DNA of 36,969 bases, taken from Candidatus Phocaeicola faecipullorum (GTDB lineage: Bacteria; Bacteroidota; Bacteroidia; Bacteroidales; Bacteroidaceae). Every line of letters starts with the position of its first letter. Within the stretch, counting starts at the first letter, position 1. The stretch lies in NCBI GenBank assembly GCA_018884025.1, contig JAHLFB010000187.1, positions 1-36,969 of the forward strand. Direction: 5' to 3'. Shown one piece after another: positions 16,561 to 26,012 of this stretch. The notes below the pieces were generated by a model. It saw nothing but the letters and a program-made list of their open reading frames with translations, made no database searches and was not told where the DNA came from. A program made the position numbers and the translations under genes.

Positions 16561-16568
16561 TATCTTTG
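16561..16568 (+). promoter_or_regulatory. -7 box TATCTTTG of lepA
   Basis: Exact TAnnTTTG match 31 bases before the lepA ATG; the -33 element is poorly conserved. Confidence 0.65.
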
Positions 16569-16599
16569 CACTCAAATTAATTTTACGCATATAAAACGA

Positions 16600-18381
16600 A
16601 TGAAGAATATCAGAAACTTCTGCATTATTGCACATATCGACCATGGAAAATCAACTTTGGCAGACCGATTGCTGGAATATACACAGACCATCAAGGTTAC
16701 TGAGGGCCAAATGCTTGACGACATGGATCTGGAACGTGAACGTGGTATAACAATCAAGAGCCACGCCATACAGATGGAATATACATACAATGGTGAAAAA
16801 TACATTCTTAATCTTATTGACACTCCGGGGCACGTGGACTTCTCGTATGAGGTTTCACGCTCAATTGCGGCTTGCGAGGGAGCATTGCTTATAGTTGACG
16901 CTTCGCAGGGAGTGCAGGCACAGACAATCTCAAATCTCTATATGGCGCTGGAGCATGATCTGGAGATTATTCCTGTCTTGAACAAGTGCGACATGGCAAG
17001 CGCTATGCCTGAAGAGGTTGAGGATGAGATTATAGACCTTTTGGGATGCAAGCGCGAGGAGATTATCCGTGCTTCCGGTAAGACTGGTATGGGTGTGGAG
17101 GAAATACTTAAGGCTGTTGTAGAGAGAATACCGCATCCGGTTGGCGACGAGGAGGCTCCGCTGCAGGCTCTTATCTTCGACTCTGTGTTCAACTCGTTCC
17201 GTGGAATTATTGCTTACTTCAAAATAGAGAATGGAGTTTTGCGTACAGGTGATAAGGTAAAATTCTTCAATACCGGAAAGGAATACGATGCCGACGAGAT
17301 TGGTGTTCTGAAGATGGATATGGTGCCTCGCAAGGAACTTCGTACAGGAGATGTGGGATATATTATTTCTGGTATAAAGACATCGAGGGAAGTAAAAGTA
17401 GGTGATACCATCACCCATATAGCAAATCCATGTGATAAGGCCATTGATGGTTTTGAGGAAGTGAAACCGATGGTCTTTGCCGGAGTTTACCCTATCGAAG
17501 CCGAGGATTATGAGAACCTTAGAGCCTCACTTGAGAAATTGCAGTTGAACGATGCCTCGCTTACATTCCAGCCTGAATCGTCGTTGGCTTTGGGATTTGG
17601 TTTCCGTTGCGGATTTCTCGGATTGCTTCACATGGAAATCGTTCAGGAACGTCTGGACCGCGAGTTCGATATGAATGTAATCACTACAGTGCCTAACGTT
17701 TCGTATATGATATACGACAAACAGGGTGGTGTGCAGGAAGTGCATAATCCCGGCGGTATGCCTGACCCGACATTGATCGACCATATAGAAGAACCATATA
17801 TAGACGCTTCAATCATTACTACTACCGATTACATAGGTCCTATCATGACATTGTGTCTCGGAAAACGTGGCGAACTGGTACGTCAGGATTATATATCCGG
17901 TAATCGTGTGGAACTGCATTACAAGATGCCGCTCGGAGAAATAGTGATAGACTTCTATGATAAGCTGAAGAGTATTTCCAAAGGATATGCTTCGTTCGAT
18001 TATCATCAGTCAGGATTCCGTCCTTCAAAACTCGTTAAACTTGACATTCTTCTGAATGGTGAGTCTGTTGATGCCCTTTCCACTCTTACGCATTTCGACA
18101 ATGCCTACGACCTTGGACGACGCATGTGCGAAAAACTGAAAGAGCTTATCCCTCGCCAGCAGTTTGAAATCGCAATCCAGGCAGCCATAGGCGCAAAGAT
18201 TATTGCCCGTGAAACTATCAAGGCTGTGCGTAAGGATGTGACTGCCAAGTGTTACGGTGGTGACGTGAGCCGTAAGCGTAAACTTCTGGAAAAACAAAAG
18301 AAAGGAAAGAAGCGTATGAAGCAGATTGGTACAGTGGAAGTGCCGCAGAAAGCTTTCCTTGCCGTTCTGAAACTCGACTGA
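16600..18381 (+). CDS. lepA: Elongation factor 4 (LepA GTPase)
   Basis: This 593-residue translational GTPase acts on ribosomes and influences translation fidelity and initiation. G1 is AHIDHGKST (residues 10-18), the switch region contains [11 protein letters not shown]3 is DTPGHVDF and G4 is NKCD. The EF-G-like domains II, III and V follow, then the LepA-specific C-terminal domain with [20 protein letters not shown] and the [19 protein letters not shown] tail. The length matches the family (about 595-600). It is a single-gene unit closed by a strong terminator. Confidence 0.97.
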   Translation: MKNIRNFCIIAHIDHGKSTLADRLLEYTQTIKVTEGQMLDDMDLERERGITIKSHAIQMEYTYNGEKYILNLIDTPGHVDFSYEVSRSIAACEGALLIVDASQGVQAQTISNLYMALEHDLEIIPVLNKCDMASAMPEEVEDEIIDLLGCKREEIIRASGKTGMGVEEILKAVVERIPHPVGDEEAPLQALIFDSVFNSFRGIIAYFKIENGVLRTGDKVKFFNTGKEYDADEIGVLKMDMVPRKELRTGDVGYIISGIKTSREVKVGDTITHIANPCDKAIDGFEEVKPMVFAGVYPIEAEDYENLRASLEKLQLNDASLTFQPESSLALGFGFRCGFLGLLHMEIVQERLDREFDMNVITTVPNVSYMIYDKQGGVQEVHNPGGMPDPTLIDHIEEPYIDASIITTTDYIGPIMTLCLGKRGELVRQDYISGNRVELHYKMPLGEIVIDFYDKLKSISKGYASFDYHQSGFRPSKLVKLDILLNGESVDALSTLTHFDNAYDLGRRMCEKLKELIPRQQFEIAIQAAIGAKIIARETIKAVRKDVTAKCYGGDVSRKRKLLEKQKKGKKRMKQIGTVEVPQKAFLAVLKLD

Positions 18382-18397
18382 TTATTTATATACAAGA

Positions 18398-18443
18398 AAA
18401 TTACCCCATGGCAGTTCATTCACCGCCATGGGGTAATTTCTTT
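18398..18443 (+). terminator. Bidirectional terminator between lepA and the alcohol dehydrogenase
   Basis: AAATTACCCCATGGC (18398-18412) pairs perfectly with GCCATGGGGTAATTT (18425-18439): a 15-bp stem with a 12-base loop and T-rich tails in both directions. Confidence 0.9.
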
Positions 18444-18456
18444 ATATATAGGTTTA

Positions 18457-19602
18457 TCAATATACTTTATTGAGTATTTCCTTTGCAACACTGCCGGTTA
18501 CCAGTCCATCTTCTCCGAAGTGTACATTTCTTTCGTTGAAACGACGTTCTATTTCGTCTATGACATCTTTACCTATATTGTTTTCTGAAAGCGATGTTGT
18601 TAGTCCCAGTGAGTTGAAGAACTCGCGTGTCTTGCGGATTGTTTCGTTTATGCGGAAATCGTGTGTTCCTGAACTTACGCCGAAAACTCTTGTTCCTACC
18701 TGCATAATCTTTTCACCTTTCTGCTGGCGGAGTACGTCCATGGTTCCGGGAAGGATAATGGCAAGTGTATGTCCGTGTGTCAGTCCTGTCAGTGCTGTAA
18801 CTTCGTGTCCTATCATGTGTGTAGCCCAGTCCTGTGATACTCCCATAGCGATAAATCCGTTAAGAGCCATAGTAGCACACATCATGAAGTCCGCCATATT
18901 CTGATAGTCCTGCTTGTTTTCCTTTATCTTTGGAGCTATCTCCACAAGAGTCTGAAGGATGCTTTCAGCCCATCTGTCCATAACTCTTGACTCACCTGAT
19001 TTGGTAAGATACTGTTCCATTACATGTACGAATGTATCAGCTATTCCGCATGCTATCTGATAGTCTGGAAGCGAGAATGTTACTTCTGGGTCTAATATTG
19101 AGAACTTCGGGAAGTTTGAGAAGAATGCAAATTTCTCTTTAGTCTCCTTGCATGATATTACTGCACCGTTGTTCATTTCAGAACCTGTAGCAGGAATTGT
19201 AAGAACAGTTCCCAAAGGAACGGTCTTGTCGGCTTCACCTTTCTTTACAAGTTCCCATGCGTCGCCGTCATAAAGCAGGCCGGCCGAGATGAGTTTTGTT
19301 CCGTCTATTACCGAGCCACCGCCTACTGCCAGCAGAAAATCCACTTTTTCTTTCTTGCCTAGTGCTATGGCTTCGCGCAATGTCTCTATGGCAGGGTTAG
19401 GCTCTATTCCCCAGAATTCAATAGTCTGATGGTCCTTGAGTGCTTCTTTAACCTGTTCATATACACCGTTTCTCTTGACGCTACCACCTCCGAAAGTAAT
19501 CATGATTTTCTTGTCGGTAGGTATTTCTTTGCTAAGCTGGGCTATCATTCCTTTGCCCATTATTAGTTTTGTAGGATTCTGAAAACAAAAATTGTTCAAC
19601 AT
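18457..19602 (-). CDS. Iron-containing alcohol dehydrogenase (butanol dehydrogenase-like)
   Basis: This 381-residue group III, NAD(P)H-dependent dehydrogenase resembles YqhD/BdhA. The N-terminal segment LNNFCFQNPTKLIMGKG is typical. The dinucleotide motif GGGSVIDGTK and IPATGSEMN are present. Metal ligands are D and H in GIADTFVHVMEQY, and H in HMIGHEVTALTGLTHGHTLA. It likely reduces short aldehydes; the substrate is uncertain. The start at 19602 was chosen because the longer frame would begin inside the -33 element of its promoter. It is a single-gene unit, divergent from the GHL10 gene. Confidence 0.92.
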   Translation of the reverse strand: MLNNFCFQNPTKLIMGKGMIAQLSKEIPTDKKIMITFGGGSVKRNGVYEQVKEALKDHQTIEFWGIEPNPAIETLREAIALGKKEKVDFLLAVGGGSVIDGTKLISAGLLYDGDAWELVKKGEADKTVPLGTVLTIPATGSEMNNGAVISCKETKEKFAFFSNFPKFSILDPEVTFSLPDYQIACGIADTFVHVMEQYLTKSGESRVMDRWAESILQTLVEIAPKIKENKQDYQNMADFMMCATMALNGFIAMGVSQDWATHMIGHEVTALTGLTHGHTLAIILPGTMDVLRQQKGEKIMQVGTRVFGVSSGTHDFRINETIRKTREFFNSLGLTTSLSENNIGKDVIDEIERRFNERNVHFGEDGLVTGSVAKEILNKVY

Positions 19603-19635
19603 ATCTGTATATATTTTATTGTTTGAAATGATATG

Positions 19636-19666
19636 CAAATGTACATAATAAATGTGATAGTTCAAA
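19636..19666 (-). promoter_or_regulatory. Promoter of the alcohol dehydrogenase (TTTG-N19-TACATTTG)
   Basis: Minus strand TTTG (19666-19663), 19 bases, TACATTTG (19643-19636), 33 bases before the ATG at 19602. Confidence 0.75.
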
Positions 19667-19702
19667 CTTTATATTTTTAACGTGTATGTGTGCGATTTTG
19701 TT

Positions 19703-19710
19703 TATCTTTG
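19703..19710 (+). promoter_or_regulatory. -7 box TATCTTTG of the GHL10-family gene
   Basis: Exact TAnnTTTG match 12 bases before the ATG at 19723 and 24 before the ATG at 19735. Confidence 0.65.
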
Positions 19711-19722
19711 CCCCTTGAATTA

Positions 19723-21237
19723 ATGATTAAATCAATGAGTAAAATAAAAAACTTAATAGTTCTTGCTGCTTTGTTGCTCAATGTTTTTATGATTGGGGCA
19801 CAAGCGGTATGTCCGAAACGCGAATTTCGCGGTGCATGGATACAGTGTATTAATGGTCAGTTTCAGGGAATGCCTGTCGAGGCAATGAAGAAGACACTTG
19901 TTGGCCAGCTGGATAAGTTGGAGGAAGCTGGAATAAACGCAATAATATTCCAGGTCAGGGCAGAGGCTGATGCTCTTTATAAGTCGTCATACGAACCGTG
20001 GAGCCGTTTTCTGACTGGTATTCAGGGCCTTGCGCCTTCGCCATCATGGGACCCTCTGCAGTTTATGATAGACGAATGTCATAAGCGTGGTATGGAGCTT
20101 CATGCGTGGATTAATCCGTATAGGGCATGTACGAAAGGAACATCAAGACTTTCGCCGATTCATCCATATAATAAACATCCGGAACTGTTCGTGAAATATG
20201 CGGGACAACTTTATTTTGATCCTGGATTTCCGGAGAATCGAAAATATATATGCAAGATTGTGAGAGATATTGTTTCGCGTTACGATGTGGATGCCATACA
20301 TATGGATGATTATTTTTATCCTTATCCAAATCCGGGGGAGAAATTTCCTGATGATGTCAGCTTTGCAGCCTATGGACGTGGTTTTACTAACAGGAATGAC
20401 TGGAGAAGAGACAATGTAAATGTGCTTATTAAGGAGTTGCATGAAACAATCCGTGAGACCAAGCCTTGGGTTAAGTTCGGTATTTCTCCGTTTGGTATTT
20501 ACCGCAATAAAAGGACTTCGCCAGATGGCAGTAATACCCGCGGACTACAGAACTATGACGATTTGTATGCGGATGTGCTGCTTTGGGTAAATAAAGGATG
20601 GATAGATTATAATATACCTCAGATATACTGGGAGATAGGTCATCCGGCTGCAGACTATGAGACTTTAATCAAGTGGTGGGCCGACAAGTCATCTGCGCGT
20701 CCATTGTTCATAGGTCAGGATGTGTACAGAACGGTGAAGAAAGCCGACCTTAAAAATCCTTCAGTACATCAGATGGAAGCTAAATATGATTTACAACGTT
20801 CGCTTCCGGCTGTTCAGGGAAGTTGTCAGTGGTATTCAGCTGCAGTGATAGACAATCCGGGAAACTATAAGTCGCTGCTGGAAAGAAATTATCATAAGTA
20901 TCCGGCTTTACAGCCGCTGTATCCGTTTATTGACGATAAGGCTCCGGGAAAAGTAAGGAAGCTTAAAGATGTATGGACCGAATATGGTTATATTCTGTTC
21001 TGGACGGCACCTAAGGCAAAGACAGAAATGGATGAAGCAGTGCAGTATGTGGTTTACAGGTTTGCCAATAAGGAGAAAGTAAATCTTGAAGATCCTTCTA
21101 AGATCGTTGCAATAACCAGAGATACTTTCTATAAGTTGCCTTATGAGAATGGAAAAACCAAATACCGTTATGTAGTCACTGCGCTTGACAGGCTTAATAA
21201 TGAATCGAAAGCGGAATCTGAGAAAGTTAAATTGTAA
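19723..21237 (+). CDS. Secreted GHL10 family glycosyl hydrolase-like protein with C-terminal FN3-like domain
   Basis: This 504-residue exported protein has a signal peptide (KNLIVLAALLLNVFMIGAQA). It is followed by the GHL10/DUF187 TIM barrel with REFRGAWIQCINGQ at the N-terminus, INAIIFQVRAEADALY, ELHAWINPYR, DAIHMDDYFYPYP and FGISPFGIYRN. The last 80 residues (KVRKLKDVWTEYGYILFW onward) resemble a fibronectin type III domain. Related proteins act on peptidoglycan or other glycans; catalysis here is inferred. The promoter excludes the longer start at 19690; 19723 and 19735 both remain possible. It is monocistronic with its own terminator. Confidence 0.87.
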   Translation: MIKSMSKIKNLIVLAALLLNVFMIGAQAVCPKREFRGAWIQCINGQFQGMPVEAMKKTLVGQLDKLEEAGINAIIFQVRAEADALYKSSYEPWSRFLTGIQGLAPSPSWDPLQFMIDECHKRGMELHAWINPYRACTKGTSRLSPIHPYNKHPELFVKYAGQLYFDPGFPENRKYICKIVRDIVSRYDVDAIHMDDYFYPYPNPGEKFPDDVSFAAYGRGFTNRNDWRRDNVNVLIKELHETIRETKPWVKFGISPFGIYRNKRTSPDGSNTRGLQNYDDLYADVLLWVNKGWIDYNIPQIYWEIGHPAADYETLIKWWADKSSARPLFIGQDVYRTVKKADLKNPSVHQMEAKYDLQRSLPAVQGSCQWYSAAVIDNPGNYKSLLERNYHKYPALQPLYPFIDDKAPGKVRKLKDVWTEYGYILFWTAPKAKTEMDEAVQYVVYRFANKEKVNLEDPSKIVAITRDTFYKLPYENGKTKYRYVVTALDRLNNESKAESEKVKL

Positions 21238-21250
21238 TATATTAAATATA

Positions 21251-21298
21251 TTGCTGCGGCTCAAGTCCTTGTCGGATTTGGGCCGCAACAGTTTTTAT
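21251..21298 (+). terminator. Terminator after the GHL10-family gene
   Basis: TTGCTGCGGCTCAAGTCC pairs with GGATTTGGGCCGCAACAG through about 14 bp including G-U pairs, followed by GTTTTTAT on the plus strand. Confidence 0.8.
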
Positions 21299-21327
21299 AA
21301 TGCTGTTTTGAATAGCATTTGAACGGC

Positions 21328-21359
21328 GTTTAAACACTGTTTAAATACTGTTTAAAGCT
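21328..21359. repeat. 11-bp direct repeat, three units, over the metY stop codon
   Basis: GTTTAAACACT (21328), GTTTAAATACT (21339) and a partial GTTTAAAGCT (21350). The metY stop codon (21341-21343) is inside the middle unit. Confidence 0.7.
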
Positions 21360-22630
21360 TGTTCCAAATCATTTTTCAAATCGTCTATGTGTTCCAGGCC
21401 TATGGATAGCCTGATGGTTCCCTGATGGATATCCTGCTCCAGAAGTTCGCTTTCTGTCAACTGCGAATGTGTGGCGCTTGCCGGATGTATCACTAACGAT
21501 TTGGCGTCTGCTACGTTTGCGAGCAATGAGAAAATCTTAAGACTGTCTATGAACTTGTGTGCCTCTTCTTTGCCTCCCTTAATCTCGAAAGTAAAGATTG
21601 ACCCTCCGCCTTTAGGCAGATACTTATTATATAGCTCATGGTCTGGGTGGGATGGGAGTGAAGGATGATTCACTTTCTTAACCTTTGGATGTGAAGCAAG
21701 ATATGAAACTATTTTAAGTGCATTCTCCACGTGACGTTCCACTCTCAGTGACAGAGTTTCAAGGCCTTGTAGAAGCATAAAGGCATTGAACGGGCTTATG
21801 GCTGCTCCTGTATCTCTTAGCAATGTAGTCCTGATTCTTGTCACAAAGGCAGTGCTTGGGTCGATATCAGTGAAAATTATTCCGTGGTATGAAGCGTCAG
21901 GCTCAGTCAGTTGCGGAAACTTGCCGGATGCTTTCCAGTCGAATTTTCCGGAGTCCACTATAATTCCACCAAGGGATGTACCGTGTCCGCCTATGAACTT
22001 GGTGGCAGAATGTACCACTATATCTGCTCCGTGCTCTATTGGTCGTATAAGATATGGAGTACCGAATGTATTGTCTATTATCAGAGGTATGTTATGCTTG
22101 TGGGCAATATCGGCAACAGACTGTATATCTATTATATTTGAATTAGGATTGCCAAGTGTTTCTATAAATACGGCTTTTGTATTTTCCTGAATAGCATTTT
22201 CAAAATTCTCAATCCTGTCCGGGTTTACAAAGCTTGTACTGATTCCGTAAGTAGGTAGCGTATGTGCCAGAAGATTATAACTTCCACCGTAGATAGTCTT
22301 TGCCGCTACTATATGGTCGCCCTGTTTTGCAATGTTAAGGAATGAGTAAGTAATAGCCGCAGCTCCTGAAGCTACAGCAAGAGCAGCCTTTCCGCCTTCA
22401 AGTGCCGCTATCCTTTGTTCTAAAACTCCCTGTGTTGGATTTCCCAATCGTCCGTATATTTCTCCGCTTTCCTGAAGTCCGAATAATGCTTCGGCGTGGG
22501 CAGAATTATTGAAAACGTATGAAGTAGTCTGATAAATAGGTACAGCCCTTGCACCTGTCGCCTTGTCTGCATTTTCCTGTCCTACGTGTAGCTGTAATGT
22601 CTCGAAATGTAGTTTCTGTGTATCTGTCAT
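21341..22630 (-). CDS. metY: O-acetylhomoserine aminocarboxypropyltransferase / sulfhydrylase
   Basis: This 429-residue PLP enzyme of the Cys/Met metabolism family uses sulfide and O-acetyl-L-homoserine to make homocysteine. The phosphate-binding region [12 protein letters not shown], the pyridine-stacking [18 protein letters not shown] and the PLP lysine in [10 protein letters not shown] are present. The length (about 430) and N-terminus ([12 protein letters not shown]) fit MetY rather than the shorter MetB/MetC (about 380-400). The start lies 28 bases after a good promoter. A divergent Lrp-type regulator suggests local control by an amino acid. Confidence 0.93.
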   Translation of the reverse strand: MTDTQKLHFETLQLHVGQENADKATGARAVPIYQTTSYVFNNSAHAEALFGLQESGEIYGRLGNPTQGVLEQRIAALEGGKAALAVASGAAAITYSFLNIAKQGDHIVAAKTIYGGSYNLLAHTLPTYGISTSFVNPDRIENFENAIQENTKAVFIETLGNPNSNIIDIQSVADIAHKHNIPLIIDNTFGTPYLIRPIEHGADIVVHSATKFIGGHGTSLGGIIVDSGKFDWKASGKFPQLTEPDASYHGIIFTDIDPSTAFVTRIRTTLLRDTGAAISPFNAFMLLQGLETLSLRVERHVENALKIVSYLASHPKVKKVNHPSLPSHPDHELYNKYLPKGGGSIFTFEIKGGKEEAHKFIDSLKIFSLLANVADAKSLVIHPASATHSQLTESELLEQDIHQGTIRLSIGLEHIDDLKNDLEQALNSI

Positions 22631-22658
22631 AATCTCTATAGCTTTATTGTTATGTATG

Positions 22659-22689
22659 CAAAGTTATATTCTGTGGTACTATTATCCAA
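22659..22689 (-). promoter_or_regulatory. Promoter of metY (TTGG-N19-TAACTTTG)
   Basis: Minus strand TTGG (22689-22686), 19 bases, TAACTTTG (22666-22659). The short leader leaves no room for a SAM riboswitch. Confidence 0.7.
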
Positions 22690-22727
22690 TATTTACGGAA
22701 AATATAGAAAAAATTACTAATATATAA

Positions 22728-22757
22728 TTGATTAATGTGATTTTATTCTTATTTTAG
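22728..22757 (+). promoter_or_regulatory. Possible promoter of the Lrp/AsnC gene
   Basis: TTG (22728-22730), 19 bases, then TATTTTAG (22750-22757), one mismatch from TAnnTTTG, 34 bases before the ATG. Confidence 0.45.
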
Positions 22758-22791
22758 TGCCAGTAACTGAATAAAACAGAATATTTATCCT

Positions 22792-23262
22792 ATGAACAAT
22801 GTAGAGAAATTAGATAAGGTAGATTTGCAGATACTTCGTACTTTGCAGGAGAATGCACGATTGACAACCAAAGAACTTGCCGCCAAGGTGAGTCTGTCAT
22901 CAACTCCTGTTTTTGAACGTTTGAAACGTCTGGAAGCAGGCGGGTACATCAAGAAATATATTGCGGTGCTTGACGCAGAGAAACTTAATCAGGGTTTTAT
23001 TGTATTCTGTAAGGTAAAGATGCGGCACCTAAATTATGATATAGCCTGTAGCTTTTCCAATATTATAGCGGAGATTCCTGAAGTGACGGAGTGTTATAAT
23101 ATTTCAGGCAGTTTTGATTATCTTCTCAAGATTCATGCGCCGGATATGAAGTATTATCAGGGATTTATACTGAATGTACTTGGCAGGATAGATACCCTTG
23201 CATCATTGGAGAGTGTGTTCGTTATGGATGTGGTAAAACACGATTATGGGATACATATATAA
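22792..23262 (+). CDS. Lrp/AsnC-family transcriptional regulator
   Basis: This 156-residue regulator has an N-terminal helix-turn-helix (LDKVDLQILRTLQENARL and ELAAKVSLSSTPVFERLKRL) and a C-terminal RAM effector domain (EVTECYNISGSFDYLLKI). The length and layout are standard. Family members form octamers or dimers and respond to amino acids such as leucine, methionine or lysine. The gene is divergent from metY with a 161-base shared control region, so metY is the most likely target (inference from layout). It ends at a bidirectional terminator facing rpsA. Confidence 0.93.
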   Translation: MNNVEKLDKVDLQILRTLQENARLTTKELAAKVSLSSTPVFERLKRLEAGGYIKKYIAVLDAEKLNQGFIVFCKVKMRHLNYDIACSFSNIIAEIPEVTECYNISGSFDYLLKIHAPDMKYYQGFILNVLGRIDTLASLESVFVMDVVKHDYGIHI

Positions 23263-23264
23263 AA

Positions 23265-23299
23265 ATTAAGGCCGAATCCCTTTCGGGGTTCAGCCTTAA
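23265..23299 (+). terminator. Bidirectional terminator between the Lrp gene and rpsA
   Basis: TTAAGGCCGAATCCC pairs with GGGGTTCAGCCTTAA through a four-base loop, with two mismatched positions; A- and T-rich tails on both sides. Confidence 0.8.
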
Positions 23300-23323
23300 A
23301 ATCTTTATCGTAAGAGGTATGAA

Positions 23324-25108
23324 TTATTTCTTACCTTCCAACTGTTCTTTCAATGCAGCAAGAGCATCGATGTCACCAAGAGTAGTAGAAGCAGCCTGGT
23401 TCTGAATCATTGGAGCTTCTTCTTTCTTAGATGATTTCTTTGCAGCTTTCTTTTCTGCCTTTTCTTCAGCCTTAGCAGCGTCTTCGAATACACGGCTGTG
23501 TGACAAGATGATACGCTTAGCTTCCTTGTTGAATTCGATAACCTTGAATGGAAGTTTTTCGTCAAGCTGAGCCTGAGAACCGTCTTCTTTTACAAGGTGT
23601 TTTGGAGTAGCGAAGCCTTCAACACCGTAAGGCAATGAAACTACTGCACCTTTGTCCAAAAGTTCGATGATTGTACCTTCGTGGATAGAACCTACAGTGA
23701 ATACAGTTTCGAATACATCCCATGGGTTTTCTTCCAACTGCTTGTGACCAAGGCTCAAGCGGCGGTTTTCTTTGTCGATTTCCAATACCTGAACTTCGAT
23801 TTCAGCACCAATCTGAGTGAATTCTGATGGGTGTTTGATTTTCTTAGTCCAAGAAAGGTCAGAGATGTGAATCAATCCGTCAACACCTTCTTCGATTTCT
23901 ACGAATACACCGAAGTTAGTGAAGTTACGTACTTTTGCGATGTGCTTAGTACCTACAGCATATTTTTCTTCGATGTTTTCCCATGGATCAGCTTTCAACT
24001 GCTTGATACCAAGTGACATCTTACGTTCTTCGCGGTCAAGAGTCAAGATAACAGCTTCTACTTCGTCACCTACCTTCATGAAGTCCTGAGCTGAACGCAA
24101 GTGCTGTGACCAAGACATTTCAGAAACGTGGATCAAACCTTCTACACCTGGAGCGATTTCGATGAATGCTCCGTAGTCAGCCATAACAACTACTTTACCC
24201 TTAACGTGGTCACCAACTTTCAAGTTTGGATCAAGAGCATCCCATGGATGTGGAGTAAGCTGTTTCAAACCAAGAGCGATACGTTTCTTGTCATCATCGA
24301 AGTCAAGGATAACAACGTTCAACTTCTGATCCAAAGAAACAACCTCGCGTGGATCGCTTACGCGGCCCCAAGACAAGTCTGTGATGTGGATCAAACCATC
24401 TACGCCACCCAAGTCGATGAATACACCGTAAGATGTGATATTTTTAACAGTACCTTCAAGTACCTGACCTTTTTCAAGTTTACCGATGATTTCTTTCTTC
24501 TGCTGTTCGAGTTCAGCTTCGATAAGAGCTTTGTGAGATACAACTACGTTCTTGAATTCCTGGTTGATCTTAACAACTTTGAATTCCATAGTCTTACCTA
24601 CGAATACGTCATAGTCGCGGATAGGCTTAACGTCGATCTGAGAACCTGGCAAGAATGCTTCGATTCCGAATACGTCAACGATCATACCACCCTTAGTGCG
24701 GCACTTAACGTAACCCTTAATGATTTCTTCGTTTTCAAGAGCAGCGTTAACACGATCCCAAGAACGAGTAGCACGTGCTTTCTTGTGAGACAAGATCAAC
24801 TGACCTTTTTTGTCTTCCTGATTTTCGATATATACTTCTACAGTATCACCTACTTTCAGGTCTGGGTTGTAACGGAATTCATTCAAAGGAATGATACCGT
24901 CTGATTTGTAGCCAATATTAACTACAACTTCGCGTTTGTTCATTGCGATTACAGTACCATCAACAACCTCACGGTCATTTACTTTGTTAAGAGTACTGTC
25001 GTAAGCTTTTTCAAGTTCTTCCTTGCTTACATTTGTTAGTGTGTCACCACTTTCATACGCATCCCAGTTGAAATCTTCAATAGGAGCAATGTTCTTTAAG
25101 TTTTCCAT
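23324..25108 (-). CDS. rpsA: 30S ribosomal protein S1
   Basis: This 594-residue protein is built of repeated S1 RNA-binding domains, about six. Examples are VDGTVIAMNKREVVVNIGYK, EGTVKNITSYGVFIDLGG, GKVVVMADYGAFIEIAPG and AKVRNFTNFGVFVEIEEG. It binds mRNA on the small subunit and helps initiation, which matters in a phylum that rarely uses Shine-Dalgarno pairing. The C-terminal 50 residues are charged and Lys/Ala/Glu rich. The sequence uses highly preferred codons compared with neighbouring genes, as expected for an abundant protein. It is a single-gene unit with its own promoter and terminator. Confidence 0.96.
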   Translation of the reverse strand: MENLKNIAPIEDFNWDAYESGDTLTNVSKEELEKAYDSTLNKVNDREVVDGTVIAMNKREVVVNIGYKSDGIIPLNEFRYNPDLKVGDTVEVYIENQEDKKGQLILSHKKARATRSWDRVNAALENEEIIKGYVKCRTKGGMIVDVFGIEAFLPGSQIDVKPIRDYDVFVGKTMEFKVVKINQEFKNVVVSHKALIEAELEQQKKEIIGKLEKGQVLEGTVKNITSYGVFIDLGGVDGLIHITDLSWGRVSDPREVVSLDQKLNVVILDFDDDKKRIALGLKQLTPHPWDALDPNLKVGDHVKGKVVVMADYGAFIEIAPGVEGLIHVSEMSWSQHLRSAQDFMKVGDEVEAVILTLDREERKMSLGIKQLKADPWENIEEKYAVGTKHIAKVRNFTNFGVFVEIEEGVDGLIHISDLSWTKKIKHPSEFTQIGAEIEVQVLEIDKENRRLSLGHKQLEENPWDVFETVFTVGSIHEGTIIELLDKGAVVSLPYGVEGFATPKHLVKEDGSQAQLDEKLPFKVIEFNKEAKRIILSHSRVFEDAAKAEEKAEKKAAKKSSKKEEAPMIQNQAASTTLGDIDALAALKEQLEGKK

Positions 25109-25175
25109 TAAAATAAAAAATTGTTTTTAAATAATTAATTGTGTTAGACTTTATGTTGTTTATCTAAATCGGCCG

Positions 25176-25206
25176 CAAAGATATTAAGTTCTGTCCATAT
25201 ATGCAA
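25176..25206 (-). promoter_or_regulatory. Promoter of rpsA (TTGC-N19-TATCTTTG)
   Basis: Minus strand TTGC (25206-25203), 19 bases, TATCTTTG (25183-25176). The leader to the ATG is about 60 bases and AT-rich; S1 autoregulation could act there but no defined structure is seen. Confidence 0.72.
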
Positions 25207-25256
25207 CATTTTGTCCGCTTTTATGCTGAAAAATAGAAGATTATATGTAAAAAATA

Positions 25257-25286
25257 AAAGGAGGCAAGTGTAAACTTACCCCCTTT
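25257..25286 (-). terminator. Terminator after the SIMPL-domain gene
   Basis: AAAGGAGGCAAGT pairs with ACTTACCCCCTTT at 11 of 13 positions with a four-base loop; on the minus strand it is followed by a T-rich run. Confidence 0.75.
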
Positions 25287-25306
25287 AAAGTCAATATGTA
25301 TAGTTA

Positions 25307-26008
25307 TCAGTCTTCAAGCGAATAATCAATAGTGGTTACAACTCTTACTTTCTTGATGTAAGGAGTATTGGCGTCACGGTCTGTTATGCTGAATTGTCCT
25401 TGGTATGCATTTCTGATTTTTCCAAGTTTACTGTCAGAATCTTCGGCAAATTTTTCTGCAGCCTGTCTTGCGTTTTTTGTGGCTTCCTCAATCATCTGTG
25501 GCTTGATTTTGTTGAGTCCGGTATATTCATATTGTACGCTGTATCTGTAATCGCCCGATGTGATTGCAACGCCTTGTTTTAAAAGTTCTCCCTGACTGCT
25601 GATAAGTTCTCTGATGAGATTTACTTTGTCTGAGGTAACGGTTATTACAGATGTAACATTATATCTGTATGAACTTTCCTGGTTATTGTATCTCTCTGCT
25701 TTCATATCTATTATTTCAGGAGCATTTATGCTTATCTCTTTTTCCTCTATTCCCTTTCCTTTAAGGAATTGGGTTATGGTTTTGTTGGATTTGTTGATTT
25801 GTTCGTAAAGTCCTACCAGGTCGTTTCCTAGGCTTTTGTAAACCAGAGGCCATGTAACTTTGTCTGCTTCAACTTCCATTTCTGCAAGCCCTTTAACGTT
25901 CACGCTACGGTCTTTGTTGGCAAAACTGCTTATACCGCGTTCGATGAATACTCCCAGTAGAAGCAATCCTATTGCTATGACTACTGCTTCAAATCTTAAA
26001 TTCTTCAT
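25307..26008 (-). CDS. SIMPL domain-containing protein (DUF541), membrane-anchored
   Basis: This 233-residue protein has an N-terminal hydrophobic segment (VVIAIGLLLLGVFI, residues 9-22) that is either an uncleaved anchor or a signal. It is followed by a SIMPL/DUF541 domain from about residue 35 (VNVKGLAEMEVEADKVTW) to the end. The domain is periplasmic in characterised members; its biochemical role is not settled. It starts four bases after the sugar kinase stop codon, so the two form an operon. A terminator follows. Confidence 0.85.
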   Translation of the reverse strand: MKNLRFEAVVIAIGLLLLGVFIERGISSFANKDRSVNVKGLAEMEVEADKVTWPLVYKSLGNDLVGLYEQINKSNKTITQFLKGKGIEEKEISINAPEIIDMKAERYNNQESSYRYNVTSVITVTSDKVNLIRELISSQGELLKQGVAITSGDYRYSVQYEYTGLNKIKPQMIEEATKNARQAAEKFAEDSDSKLGKIRNAYQGQFSITDRDANTPYIKKVRVVTTIDYSLED

Positions 26009-26012
26009 GATA

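Noticed and set aside
22631..22791. SAM riboswitch upstream of metY
   Set aside because: The promoter is only about 30 bases from the start codon, which leaves no space for an aptamer.
24128..24904. 258-codon plus-strand ORF opposite rpsA
   Set aside because: Antisense shadow of a highly biased ribosomal protein gene; codon bias of rpsA keeps the opposite frame open.
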